This document shows, piece after piece, positions 1-10,000 of a DNA stretch of 27,714 nt. The stretch is from Plakobranchus ocellatus (Eukaryota > Mollusca > Gastropoda > Plakobranchidae). Position 1 is the first letter of the stretch. Every line of letters begins with the position of its first letter. The notes under the pieces were generated by a model. The model saw only the letters and a program-made list of their open reading frames with translations. It was not told the DNA's origin and did not search any database. Both the position numbers and the translations under genes were made by a program. Where the stretch lies: positions 985,775-1,013,488 of the forward strand of contig BLXT01006160.1 in assembly GCA_019648995.1 (NCBI GenBank). Reading direction: 5' to 3'.

Positions 1-1020
1 GGGGGGGGGCGGAGCTGAAAGGAGTTGCAAAATCGATGAAAATATGCTATCGCAGCCAATGCTCGTCGCACGCCCTAAAAGGCGCTAAGGGGAATATTCA
101 TAAAATTTAGTCAAGAATCCTACTGAAAATAAAAGCCACTTAGAAAAATGATTTTCGGGAAGTCAGAATTTTGCTTATTCCTAACGTATTATTATCATTA
201 TTAGCAGCAGTAGCAGTAGCAGTAGTAGTATGAATAAAAATTAACCTGGTTGAGTGCGCAGACGTTTTATTTAGATAACCTGCATACATCTGCTGACTCA
301 AAATACGCAGCAATCTGATAATCTGTTAAGCAAACAATTTGCCCTTTCTTGTCCGATAAAGCTCTTCAAAACATCGATTTTTATATATATAATTGAGTGT
401 TTACGTTTGAAATCATTATTTTTAAGTTTATTGCAATTAAAAATAATGTTTTCAAAGGTCAGTCCTTCACCTTTCGATCAAAACTTGACTAACCCACAAC
501 TGCGGCCGCAATGAATGACTCGAAAATCGCAAAGCTTTTAAACCTAAATCTAGCCGATTCATAAGCCTATGATGGTGTCGATTTTTTTGTTCTTTAAACA
601 TGTCGCAGATAATGAACAAAGTAAAAGTAAGGAAGAAATCACTGTGTGTTATAATTTGATATAAATCAGTACACAACGACTGCCAGTTTATCCCTTTTTC
701 TTTCATTCTTTCTCTCATTCTCTCCCTCCTTTTCTCTCGTCCGGCTTAGATCTAGATCTTATTTACCTCTATTGTCGTTTGTTATTGGTGTTTGAAAGCT
801 AGATCTAAATTAAAACCGTAGTTTTTACAGTGATTAATTTATAGATCTGATCTAGATCTATATCTAGATCTAGAGATCGAAGTTGATGTGGTAGATTAAT
901 TATAGAACTGGACAAGGTCGTGGTCGAGTGTAAAACTCAGTGATGAGCAATGATATAAGATGGGCCAAAAATGTTAAATTCGCTAATTAAATGTTCATTT
1001 TCACCAAAAACATGATGTTT
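1..1020. other. Intergenic AT-rich DNA with AGATCT cluster
   Basis: I see no convincing gene here. The stretch opens with a run of nine G. It has a short AGC/AGT trinucleotide tract near 204-230, a pyrimidine-rich tract near 695-740, and a cluster of AGATCT and TCTAGA hexamers at about 747-880. The 83-codon minus-strand frame at 467-718 resembles no family I recognise and looks like chance. Confidence 0.6.
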
Positions 1021-1239
1021 GGCTTGATGGAACAACATTCCGTCTTCAATGCACTAGTAAACCATCAATGAGAAATAGCTCCCATTGTGCTTTCTGGCAC
1101 GCCTGCAGCTGAGTCTTTGGCAGCCCGTTGTAAACATAGCTAATCACCTATTGAAGCTCAACGCCATGTACAATCTCTGACTTTAGCTTCTCAAGTTTCT
1201 GGTCAATCACAGGAAATGATGACATTACTGACTCAACGT

Positions 1240-1650
1240 ATATTTTTAAGTCAGATCCTGTCTCCATCTCTTTATCTGCTGCAGTATGAGCAACAGGCTG
1301 TCTGGTGAGAGTGTCGGCTGAACGATGCTTTTTCCTGGAACATACACAACTTCAAAGTTGAACCTCAGAAGTCTCAACAACAGTATCTGATATCGAATTG
1401 GAGATTGATCAATATCCTTTGACTTCGTGGGGGAACCAACGGTTTGTGATCCTTTGCAGTCCAAATTTGTCCAGGCCAATCAGGTATTTTGCAAATTTCT
1501 CACATGCCCACATAGATGTAAAACATTCATTTTCAATTTGCGCATAGCGCTTCTCTGCCTCACTCAGTCTTCTTGACGCGAATGCAGTGAGAAACAGTGT
1601 ATCTCCACGCTTCTGCATCAATCATGCTCCTAGACACAACTGCTACAACC
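1240..1650 (-). pseudogene. Gypsy RNase H-like remnant
   Basis: The minus-strand frame 1409-1621 contains FASRRLSEAEKRYAQIENEC followed by ACEKFAKYLIG. This is the typical RNase H block that follows RT in Gypsy elements, including the Glu of the active site. The 1246-1479 frame continues it with LLRLLRFNFEVVYVPGKS, but in a shifted frame. The linker toward integrase is faintly visible to about 1030, and no integrase HHCC or DDE motif follows. Confidence 0.8.
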
Positions 1651-1659
1651 TGCACTCAC

Positions 1660-2400
1660 AGCAGTTTCTAACTTGGGATTGTAGAACCTTCTGGCTACTG
1701 AGTTGCCTATCAGTTCTTTCACAACATCAAATGCTTTCTATTGTGCTGGGCCCCAACTGAACACTCGATCCTTTTCCCGTAATCCAGTCACAGACTTCAG
1801 AGTGCCTGCCATGTTTTTCACGAATTCTGTCAGATAGTTGAATATGCCGCACACTGTCCTTAGTTCCGCCTGGTTTTGGGGTGGTGACATGTCCTTGACG
1901 GAGCTAACTTCCGTTCAATCCCGTCCTTAGGGATTATGTAGGCTACCCGAAATAATTCATTTTCTTCTGCCTGACCTGGCACTTCGCTTTGTTGATTTTG
2001 AGTCCAGACTGTTCAATTCTGTCTAGCACAGCTTTCAAGCGAATGTCATGCTCCTCTAATGTCTTTTTGTAGACGATTGTGTTATCATGACCGCCTCACA
2101 GCCTTCTCGGCCTTTCAGGCATTCCGTCATTTTGGTCTGAAAATACTCTGGGCCGAGGCAGATACCCACTGGCACATGTGCGTAACAAGATCTCCCAAAA
2201 GGAGCGATGAACATTGTCCTCAACTTGCTTTCGTCTTGTGTTGGAATCTGGGAAAAACCTGGCGCCGCATGAAGAATGGAAAAGATGGTTAACCCAGCCA
2301 TGTTCGGCGCAATGTCATCCAAGTTAGGAAGCATGCATTTTTGTTTCTTCACCGCTGGGTTTACTGTTTGTAGTTTTACATATTCTCACCTTCCCGTTCG
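1660..2400 (-). pseudogene. Gypsy reverse transcriptase remnant
   Basis: The best-preserved part is 2056-2352 on the minus strand: LPNLDDIAPNMAGLTIFSIL, then GFSQ, FIAPFGR and GPEYFQTKM, all recognisable RT palm and fingers blocks. The first catalytic Asp (family LDA) is His (codon 2269-2271). A frameshift lies near 2080-2090; beyond it the YxDD-equivalent region reads DNTIVY, so the second metal-binding position is also altered. Thumb and connection-like sequence (EEHD, DRIEQSGLKINKAKC, then NYLTEF) continues in other frames to about 1660. Confidence 0.85.
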
Positions 2401-2467
2401 ACTTTACTACTGGCACAATGGGAGCGTACCAGTCTCTTGGTTCTTTGACCGGATGAATTATTCCTGC

Positions 2468-2779
2468 CTATCGTTCCGAAGATCTCATCGCTAGCCCCAT
2501 CGTGACCGCTGCCTTTCTGCAAAGCAGGTTGTTACACAAACTGTTTTTCACAACGACCACCTTGAAGTTGTAGGCTTTGTTTTTCACCTTTGTGGTGGCG
2601 TTTAATTCCCCTTTTCCTGCAAGCTTCCCTTCGGTAAATATGAGAGAAATTCTGGATTTCTTAAGCTTCGGCTTATTCTTCAGTTTTCGGAATTCTCTGT
2701 CGCTGATAATAGTTATGTCCGCACCTGTATTAATTTTGAATCGCAAGATTTTTCCCTTATCTTGAGTTTCACATCCCAT
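2468..2779 (-). pseudogene. Gypsy aspartic protease-like remnant
   Basis: The 103-codon minus-strand frame has the retropepsin signature FKINTGADITIIS near residues 14-26. The family has D-T-G-A; here the catalytic Asp is Asn (codon 2729-2731). Downstream residues (a K-rich stretch, then NNLLCRKAAVTMGL) fit the end of the protease domain in this Gypsy group. It sits between gag-like and RT-like blocks in the expected order. The Asp loss predicts no proteolytic activity. Confidence 0.75.
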
Positions 2780-2849
2780 GGTTTCGTCTTATTATCGTCT
2801 ACTCTTGCTGAATCAATGCTGAACTTTTCCTTAGACTCTTCTCGAACCT

Positions 2850-3480
2850 CCCTGATACCTCGGTAGACTTTCATGAAATGATTCTTTTTGCTGCACTTAC
2901 GTCATGTCTTTCCTCTTGCAGGGCATCTTCCTTGGACGTGTGTATTGCCACACTGCCCACACTGGCATAATAACTGCTCACTCAGTCCTGTGCCTCAACC
3001 TCTGGCTCGGCTGTGGTTACACGGTCTGCTGCAGCAGCTGTATTCCTTCTCTGCTCCTGAAGTTCGAGCTTGACTGCTTCAGATTGACGCGCTGTTGTCA
3101 CCGCTGACTTCAGAGTAAGAGTAGCATCTTGTTGTAACTTTTATGAGAGTTCTTTGTCTTGAACATCCAATACAAGTTTGTCTCGTATGCAATTGCTCTT
3201 ATCTGGAAAGTCTGCGTGCTCGGCTAGCTGGTAGAACGCTCTGACATACTACTCAATGGACTCATCTGATTTTTGGTCACATTTATGGAATTGAGAACGA
3301 ACATGACTAGTATTTCCTTTGGGGAACGAAATGACCATCGAATTTCTTTTTAAAATTCTCATCATTTTTCTTGTCTTCTGCACTCAAATCAGTTGTTTTG
3401 AAAATATTTTCTGCATCTGCACTTTTAGCGAAATGACCTGTATCTTGCATCATCTTCTTCATCAACAGCAGCAGCATACT
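2850..3480 (-). pseudogene. Gypsy gag-like remnant
   Basis: The minus strand starts in a frame covering 3307-3501 that contains an acidic/lysine-rich gag-like stretch ending KKFDGHFVPQRKY. After that, gag-like sequence continues in another frame with at least two stops. Near 2880-2960 there is a zinc-knuckle-like region (CGQCGN...GRCPARGK...KCSKKNHF) in which a TGA replaces an expected Cys codon. Gag proteins of this family package element RNA; this copy cannot make one. The assignment rests on motif pattern and its position upstream of the protease. Confidence 0.6.
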
Positions 3481-3509
3481 GAAAGAGAAAATCCAAAACA
3501 TTTATAACA

Positions 3510-4008
3510 ATAATTAAAAATAAAATAAAATAAAAATTGTACAATAAAATCTACGAAATTAATGTTGAAGAATCCAGGGAGATCACTCTTAAAATGTGTA
3601 AAGTTGACGACAAAAACATGTTGTTTTGATTCGTATCGCAAGAAGTCGATTTAAATCCATCAACAGATTTCTATTTTCTAGATCTAACCTAGTCCGAACG
3701 TCAGTTTTATATCTAACACTATTTATAAACAGTAAGAGAGTCATTTAGTTATGGCCTGTAAATGTCCGTAATATGACTAATAAATAATACCAATTATGGG
3801 CGTAAATGAAGGCCTGTAGATGTAGATCTAGATAAAGCGCATTGATGCTTATAACTTAAGAAGACAGTGTCAGTTTAAGACTGAACGTGTAAAAGATACC
3901 CAAGAATGCAACTTCAAGTAGATCTAATCAATGCACATCTTACATTATTTGGACTTGCCACCAAGGAACAGTCATAATCTGCCTTAGGCTTAGACTCCTA
4001 AAAGACAC
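3510..4008. other. Non-coding AT-rich spacer
   Basis: There is no gene here. It lies between the Gypsy relic and the 9-bp target duplication of the next transposon. It has a short AAAAT-like run near 3515-3535 and three AGATCT sites. Confidence 0.6.
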
Positions 4009-4039
4009 TCAGAAAAACGCAGTGGCTGCCCGTACGGGA

Positions 4040-4190
4040 CCGTACGAGAAGAAAATATTCTATTCGTACGGCAGTTTCGTTAACTTCAGCTCTTAGCGGC
4101 GAAACAAAACGCTCGTGACCGTTTGAGAAGAAAATTTTTTATTCGTACGGCAGTGTCTGTAACTTCGGCTGTTAGCAACAATACAAATTG
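4040..4190. repeat. 79-bp tandem repeat at left end of TIR element
   Basis: A unit starting CCGTACGAGAAGAAAAT at 4040 recurs, diverged, at 4119 as CCGTTTGAGAAGAAAAT. Both units contain TATTCGTACGGCAGT and a following AACTTC(A/G)GCT block. The first unit overlaps the inner half of the left TIR, so part of the TIR is itself present twice at this end. Confidence 0.7.
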
Positions 4191-4237
4191 CATACTTTCA
4201 CATCTCTATTTTATTTTGTTGTGTTCAAATGATTAAG

Positions 4238-4560
4238 ATAAAACAGAGACAGAGATATATAAATAGAGAAAGAGAATAGAATGGGGATATGGAGAGTAAA
4301 AGAGAGGGACAAAGGAAGGGAGGCAGTGAGAGAGATGGGAGAGGAGAAAGAGATACGGAAAGAAAGAAAGAAAGGGTGAGAGAAAATGGGATGGGGAGAG
4401 GGAGAGAGGAAGCGAGGCAGTGAGTGAGGGAGGGATGGGAAAGGAGAAAGAGGGAGAGGGAGATATGGAGAGAGATATAGAAAGAGTGATGGAGAAAAGG
4501 GTGGGGAGAGGGAAAGGGCAGTAAAAGAGGGAGAGATGAGGATAGGTTGCAATGAAAACA
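4238..4560. repeat. GA-rich purine tract
   Basis: About 320 bases are made almost only of A and G on the + strand (GAGA, GGGAGA and GAAAGAAAG patterns). The long minus-strand frames across it are Ser/Pro/Leu/Phe-rich translations of simple repeat, not genes. Confidence 0.85.
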
Positions 4561-4580
4561 GAGAGTAACAATTAGGGTAG

Positions 4581-4896
4581 GCCCACACTGGAGGCGATAA
4601 CTTGAAGGACTGATGTCGCAGTTTTTGTGTGCTACCCACTAACAAGTTAGCCTGATAATTTGAGTAATAAGACTGGCTCGTGTTTCGCTCGACAACGGTC
4701 AGTAGAATTATGCGTGATCACGTAATAGCACCCCCCTTTCTCTGATCCAACAGAGCCACTGACGTAAGACCAGGCTGTAAAACACAAAAGATAGCTCCGA
4801 CGCTTCGACAAGTTGCCGACTTGGTGTGCGCTTTCACCGAAGAAACAGAGTATTTTCAAACAATTGGACTCGTAAACTGCTGCCTCCAGTGTGGGC
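4581..4896. repeat. Inner inverted-repeat unit, possible nested MITE
   Basis: A perfect 15-bp inverted repeat GCCCACACTGGAGGC stands at 4581-4595, with its reverse complement at 4882-4896, enclosing 286 bases. A 5-bp direct repeat ATTAG lies exactly 5 bases outside each arm, a possible target duplication of slightly longer imperfect ends. The minus-strand frame 4647-4859 inside resembles nothing I know. Confidence 0.5.
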
Positions 4897-5037
4897 GCTC
4901 CATTAGAGAGAAAGAAAGCAATAGCTCTGTACTCTCACCATTGATTTTTTTTGCTAATGGGGCCTTTGTTGATGCTGGTTTAGGCTATGTCTTGTTAATA
5001 TGTTTGAGGGAAAATCAGTTATCCATCAGTTATCCAT

Positions 5038-5080
5038 CACACACACACGCGCGCGCACACCCATGCACACACATGCACAC
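5038..5080. repeat. CA/CG dinucleotide microsatellite
   Basis: The tract alternates CA, CG and CA repeats with ATGCAC interruptions. Confidence 0.85.
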
Positions 5081-5210
5081 GTCAGATCCAGTGTTTCATT
5101 TCAAAGGGTATTTCATTTTTGAAAGAAAATCAGAGGTTAAAAAAGGGAAACAAAAAACAAAAAAAAAGAAAAGGAAATTTGGTTTGAAAAATAGGTATTT
5201 TCAATCAAAT

Positions 5211-5376
5211 ACATTTAATTTGATGATGATGATGATCTCGGTTCGTGCCCGACAAGGAAAGACGAAAGAGAATAACATAGCAAAAACAAAAACACATTTA
5301 ATTTGATGATGATGATGATCTCGGTTCGTGCCCGACAAGGAAAGATGAAAGAAAGTAACATGGCAAAAACAAAAAT
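5211..5376. repeat. 83-bp tandem duplication
   Basis: Two adjacent units begin ACATTTAATTTGATGATG at 5211 and 5294 and share GATCTCGGTTCGTGCCCG and an AAGGAAAGA-rich tail. They differ at only a few positions, so the duplication is fairly recent. It lies just inside the right end of the TIR element. Confidence 0.85.
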
Positions 5377-5499
5377 CAGGACAGAGAAAAAGGAGTTTGG
5401 TCTCTGGAAGTGGAAGCGCTGATCAGTTCTAGCCAACCGTACGAATAGATAATTTTCTTCTCTTACGGTCCCGTACGGGCAGCCACTGCGTCAGAAAAA

Positions 5500-6782
5500 A
5501 TATAGGAGCATAGGGACTGACTATTTATGCCTAAGGCCTCTCGGTCGGCCTATAAAGGTCCAAATGGTATCATGATAACCATTCATCAAATCGTAAAACA
5601 TAAATCTGTCTGACCTGAGCTTTGGATCACAATGAATCCAGAAAGCTCAAAGCTGTTAATATAGCAAATTTAGCATAAGATCAATTTGAAGTGTTCTACA
5701 GATTACTAACGCAAATAGAAAAGTTATATATTCTCATATTTGTTTCTTTTGTAGCTGGATCACAGTCTGGAAAGTTTTTAAAGGTGTTAGATCTAGTATC
5801 TATAGCAAAATTAGCATCAGATCGAAGTGTATTCTATAGATTAATAACACCAATGGAAAAATTATATTTTCCCATATTAGTAGAAAATTGCTGTGCAATT
5901 TTACTTCTGAAATTCTTGTTCAGCTTGCTTTATGAAATGTAAAAACTTTGTTTGTGTCATATTTCTTGATGATATTTGGGTTATTTTATAATATTTGATC
6001 ATCTTGTCAAATCCTCCTTATCTTCAGAGAATACAGAGCCTTTAATCATATGATGTTAAACACTCTTCCCCCCCCCCAAAAAAAAAAGTAAGCTTAGCCT
6101 GCCCAGTGGACAGATAGCAGACAAAGCTATAGCTATACTTGATGAAAAAAAGGAAGGGGGGGGGGGGGGTGTAAATAAATAACAAAGATCAAGCAACAGA
6201 ATCCAGCCAAAGAATAAAATATTTATTCAGTGTCAATTGTACATCGGATAGCATCTGTCCTATTAATAAAATATTACAGCAGTAAAGGTAGGTTTAGCCT
6301 TACCAGTATCATCTTTCACATCGAAGTTCTCTCATAACCTTTCCAGGAGTTTTGCAGTGTTTCATTTTGCTTCTAGTGTGTAGTTGAGGCTATCTAGGGA
6401 GTATAAAACTTTTTTATACAAATTTGTCATATTGTGCTGATACTGCACACTTATATTTGTGAATAGCTCTTAGAAACCATCAATGTCACTTTTGTAAAAG
6501 ATTTATCATATAACTAAAAAGGAGTATAGTCCAAGATTTTGAGCATGAGCAAGCCATGTTAGCCTTATCGTCTAGGCAATCCTATTTCCAAGTGTGCTCT
6601 ATGGGGGCTTGTTTATTTTAAAATTATAAAAATATCAGTAGTTTGCAATGTTCACTGTGACTTTTATTACAATCCAGTTGTTTCTTTCTCGGCATGAAAG
6701 TTTAGATTTCAGACCATTTGCATTTGTGTTAAACATCTACAAAGTTGTAAAGGAAAAAAAACCCATCCATTTCTAGAATAAA
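5500..6782. other. Upstream region of the DDX51 gene
   Basis: No coding region is convincing. The stretch contains a diverged direct repeat (copies starting near 5661 and 5802), homopolymer runs of C/A near 6069-6087 and of G near 6156-6169, and AT-rich sequence up to the DDX51 start. A promoter or a 5' non-coding exon probably lies here, but I cannot place it. The CTAG at 6774-6777 just before the start codon could serve as an acceptor for a 5' UTR intron. Confidence 0.45.
5661..5880. repeat. Diverged direct repeat, period about 141
   Basis: ATAGCAAATTTAGCAT at 5661 and ATAGCAAAATTAGCAT at 5802 start two related stretches of about 80 bases. Both continue with AGATC, GAAGTG, TTCTA and AGATTA, and end with TATATTCTCATATT or a close variant. 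The 83-codon frame at 5691-5942 is a by-product of this repeat and intergenic sequence. Confidence 0.6.
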
Positions 6783-7061
6783 ATGGTAAAAAAGAAAGGA
6801 TTTAACTCTTTGACTAGTGATGGAAAACCACAGGAGCATAAACTGTCTTCAACTGAGAGAGAAAAGACTATCTCAGCAGACATGTTAGGAGATAAAGATT
6901 CTGATGATGACAGTATGGAAACTTCAGAATCAGACAGCAATGATCGTTTGCAGCCCGAAGCTGTTAACAACCAAGAGGAATCAGATGATGAAGGTGAAGG
7001 CCCTAGAGATCAGGGTGGTTTCACAATTCTTGGAGAATTCAAACCCAAAGAAAAGAAACAG
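6783..7061 (+). CDS. DDX51: DDX51 exon 1 (residues 1-93)
   Basis: This exon encodes a basic start (MVKKKGF) followed by two acidic Ser/Asp/Glu stretches (about 36-53 and 65-73) and the conserved GGF...EFKPKEKKQ segment. It ends on a whole codon, CAG, before GTATAT. The reading frame continues to 7121 without a stop, but that part is intron. TAG lies in frame three codons upstream of the ATG. Confidence 0.88.
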
Positions 7062-10000
7062 GTATATTTGTACATACCTTTAATATATATATTTACATGG
7101 ATAAACTTCAATTACACATAATGGCAGGAGAAGCAATTAAATAAACCTCGTAACTTTAGCTTTTTAATTTTTTGTATAGCTGTTTTGAACAGTTAAGCCA
7201 AGGCATTATAATTTGTATGTAAAACCAAAAGATGATTGCAAGAGGCACCAGATCAGTGATGATATATAGGTGTGTTAAATGTAGGAAAAAAAATTATCTT
7301 AAATCCTAAACCTTTTTGGGATTCTATTTCTACTTATTTGCATAGAAATAATGGAGATAATCATTTAGAAGCAGAATTGGTCTACTATCCATCATTTTTT
7401 TTTTTCAGGTGAAAAGAGTATTGCCGAATTGGCTGCAGCATCCAGTTCTGATAAGTAAGAAAAGTTGTGGCCAGTTCTCTGATGTCAAGAATCTGGATTT
7501 AACTTTAGTCCAAAAATTGAGAGAAAACAAGATTGAAACTTGCTCTCCAGGTCTGTTGTTATAAACTTTTGTTAAAGTATTTAATCTTGTCCATCCATCA
7601 TTGTTCTTACTTTACAAAAGAAGTATGACACTCCAATGCATAGATACACCTCTTTCTTTTTTCTGTCTTAATCTTTTAGTGACCCCATTTTTTATTTCTT
7701 GAATGGTGACTGGGCCTTCCTTTTATTTAAATGGTGACTTTGATTTTCCTTACATCCTGAGTGATGACTGGAACTTTCTTTTTTTTCTTGAGTGATGACT
7801 GTAGATCCTTACTTCCTGAATGGTTACTGAGACTTTCCCGATTTCCTCAAAGCTGATTGAAACTTCTCTTTTGGGTAATTGGAAGCTTCCTCATTTCCTA
7901 AAATCTAATTTCTAATTAGAACTTTCCATATTTCTTGAATGGTGACAGTGATTTTTCCTCATTTTTTTAATGGTAACCATGATTTTCCTTTTTCATTGAG
8001 GGTGACTGTGACTTTGTTTTCTTATTATTGACTGTGAACTTTATTTTCTACAGACATTCTTTATGTATGTGATTAGTCTTCTTTTCCTCTGTTTATATTA
8101 ATTGCAACATGCAACATCCAACTCATTGAACCGGTCTCAAGACATACTCCATATATATGTCTTCAAACCAGCTCAATGAGTTAGATTTTGTGTGTAACAA
8201 TCCTAAGAAAAAGGAATTTTAGATTCGTTCTTTTCTTCTTTATGTGCTTTTTTTTGTTTTGTTTTTAAAATCAGGAATTCAATATTTGGCCAAAATTATG
8301 ATGCCTGTATCCAGTTTGTACCATTAACAAGCTTTTTAAATGTACATATTTTCTGGCTGTATCAATGATTTAAAATTTTTAATTGAAATTAACTATTAAT
8401 TTATTTAAAATTGCTGCTCTAAGTTGTTCATGCATGTTTTGTACCCAGTAAAATTTGTATTTACTGACTTATCAACTCAACTTTCTGAATCTAAATTTTC
8501 TTGGAAACTGAAATTGTTTTCTCTTGTGATTTTTTTTTTCATTTGTTTCACTGTATGTCATGAATGGCTTTGTGCTATTCATTTATAGGTCCAGCTCATC
8601 ACCCCCTGAGATAAAAAATTTTTTTATATAAAACAGAAAACACTCCAAATCTTGCTGAAATTTGAAGGAAAAGCTTTTAATTAATTTAAAGGAGAAACAA
8701 TTTCAGGTCAAGGTAACTTTCTATAGATGTAAAAATTAAATGAACACCATCAATCTATCTCTCACCAATTCTTCAACAAGCTCTCTACTATCTTTGTATA
8801 CCAGAAAATACTAGTTATATAAATAAATATTCAGGCTGTTTAAGTCAAATATTATGTAAAAATTCATGCCAAAAAAGCCAGAAATTACTTTGTTATATCA
8901 ATTATAAGGTTCAATAAAATTATTGACCTATGAAATAGTCTCATTTATCCCCTCCCCAATATGTGGAATCCCATGCTTATCTAGTCTCTAGATTACAATA
9001 TAACATCTTCCTGTAAGCAAGGTTTTTATGCTTTCAAAAGCCTGCTTGAAAATCTCTAGATTTAAAGTTGATAAACAAATTTTAAAATAATAACAATAGT
9101 GCTGTCAGGCTGATTTAGAATTTGACTGAATATCACAAGTAATCAAGGCTTGATCAAAAGATCAACTGTTCTTAATCTAGATCTAGAATCATTTCACAGA
9201 AAATTTGTCACACTAAGCATAAATCTAGTCTAAAATCTTTTTCATTGCGAGATCACCATAGCGAATCAGCCACAATATGCTGCGTATACTTTTGCACCAG
9301 AGTGTTTTCTTTTTATTGAACTGAAGTACAGTCTTCAAACTCATTTATTTTTTAGTAGAGGAGAGATACTATTTTTTTATCTGTTAAAGTGTGGTTTATA
9401 ATCTTATCAAGCCCATTTATAACCCACAACTTCAAAATGTAATTGTTAAATGATTAATCCAGATTGGCTCACACATGTGTTTTTGGCATTTTGTTATGAT
9501 TATCCCACATCTAGTACAATGGACAGTGTTGCCGGAGCTCCTCGCCCAAAGTCAGTGTGGCTTGTATGTTGGTGATGCAGGGTTTCGACCAAGAGATGTG
9601 TGTGTTTCTGCTCCCACAGGCAGTGGGAAAACTCTTACCTTTGCTCTTCCCATCATTCAAGTAAGTTTTTATCTACATGTCTTTTCATTTCATTGAGTTG
9701 CAGTTAGAACAAACATATGCCAAAAATAGGTTTGCTTTATATACATATAAATACATGTATGTGTGTGTGTGTACATGATTTTGTTTAAATAAATTATAAC
9801 TATTCGTTCACATTGCAGTCAGCACTGCTTAGTCTGATTTTGTCAGGTAGATGTAAAAAAATTGAAATTAATTTAAAATCCATTTTACAGATATTTTTTC
9901 TAGGATTCTTCATTTATTTGTGATGTCAGTGACGGTTTTCTGTCATCAAGTCCCATTTCTGGGGTGACTTTTGAAGGAAATAATCATCTTCTGTTTGAAA

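Larger units (their letters stand above)
1030..3480 (-). mobile_element. Decayed Ty3/Gypsy LTR retrotransposon fragment
   Basis: Read on the minus strand, this stretch gives the Gypsy order gag (with a zinc-knuckle-like region), aspartic protease, reverse transcriptase and RNase H. It then fades out near 1030, before any integrase. I find no LTR at either side, so it is an internal fragment truncated at both ends. Conserved blocks fall in several frames separated by stops and frameshifts, and catalytic residues of the protease and RT are replaced. The family look (gag with a CxxC...CPA zinc-finger region, RT block ending in APFGR) is that of the Gypsy elements often annotated as K02A2.6-like in animals. 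It is clearly non-functional and old relative to the other elements in the window. Confidence 0.85.
4018..5490. mobile_element. Non-autonomous TIR DNA transposon, 9-bp TSD
   Basis: The ends are 54-bp inverted repeats, 4018-4071 and 5437-5490, matching at about 51 of 54 positions and beginning CGCAGTGGCTGCCCG. They are flanked by a perfect 9-bp direct repeat TCAGAAAAA (4009-4017 and 5491-5499), the expected target-site duplication. The 1473-bp element has no transposase-like reading frame, so it would need a transposase in trans. A 9-bp duplication is typical of Mutator-like elements and is also possible for Merlin-type elements, but I do not recognise the TIR, so the superfamily is open. The interior contains tandem repeats near both ends, a GA-rich tract, an inner inverted repeat and a CA/CG microsatellite. 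Confidence 0.85.
7551..9514. other. DDX51 intron 2
   Basis: AT-rich intron with a degenerate minisatellite (7675-8050) and a strong hairpin (8116-8186). The remainder, about 8190-9514, has no recognisable gene or element; one AGATCT/TCTAGA cluster lies near 9176-9187. Confidence 0.8.

Noticed and set aside
2059-2765. Plus-strand frames opposite the Gypsy protease and RT
   Set aside because: Shadow frames; the recognisable motifs all read on the minus strand.
4211-4645. Two long minus-strand frames, Ser/Pro/Leu-rich
   Set aside because: They are translations of a GA-rich simple repeat and show no domain; both frames are open only because purine runs lack stop codons on that strand.
4581-4896. 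hAT ends (CAGTGTGGGC-like) in the inner inverted repeat
   Set aside because: The CAGTG-like strings point outward rather than inward, which is opposite to hAT termini, and no 8-bp duplication is present.
5235-5252. GGTTCGTGCCC as a tRNA or SINE B box
   Set aside because: No matching A box, cloverleaf or tail was found; it occurs inside the 83-bp tandem repeat.
5211-5376. CRISPR-like direct repeats
   Set aside because: Two contiguous 83-bp copies without spacers, in a eukaryotic genome; it is a tandem duplication.
7062-7121. Extension of DDX51 exon 1 to the stop at 7121
   Set aside because: The homology and phase require splicing at 7061; the extension is Tyr/Ile-rich intron sequence.
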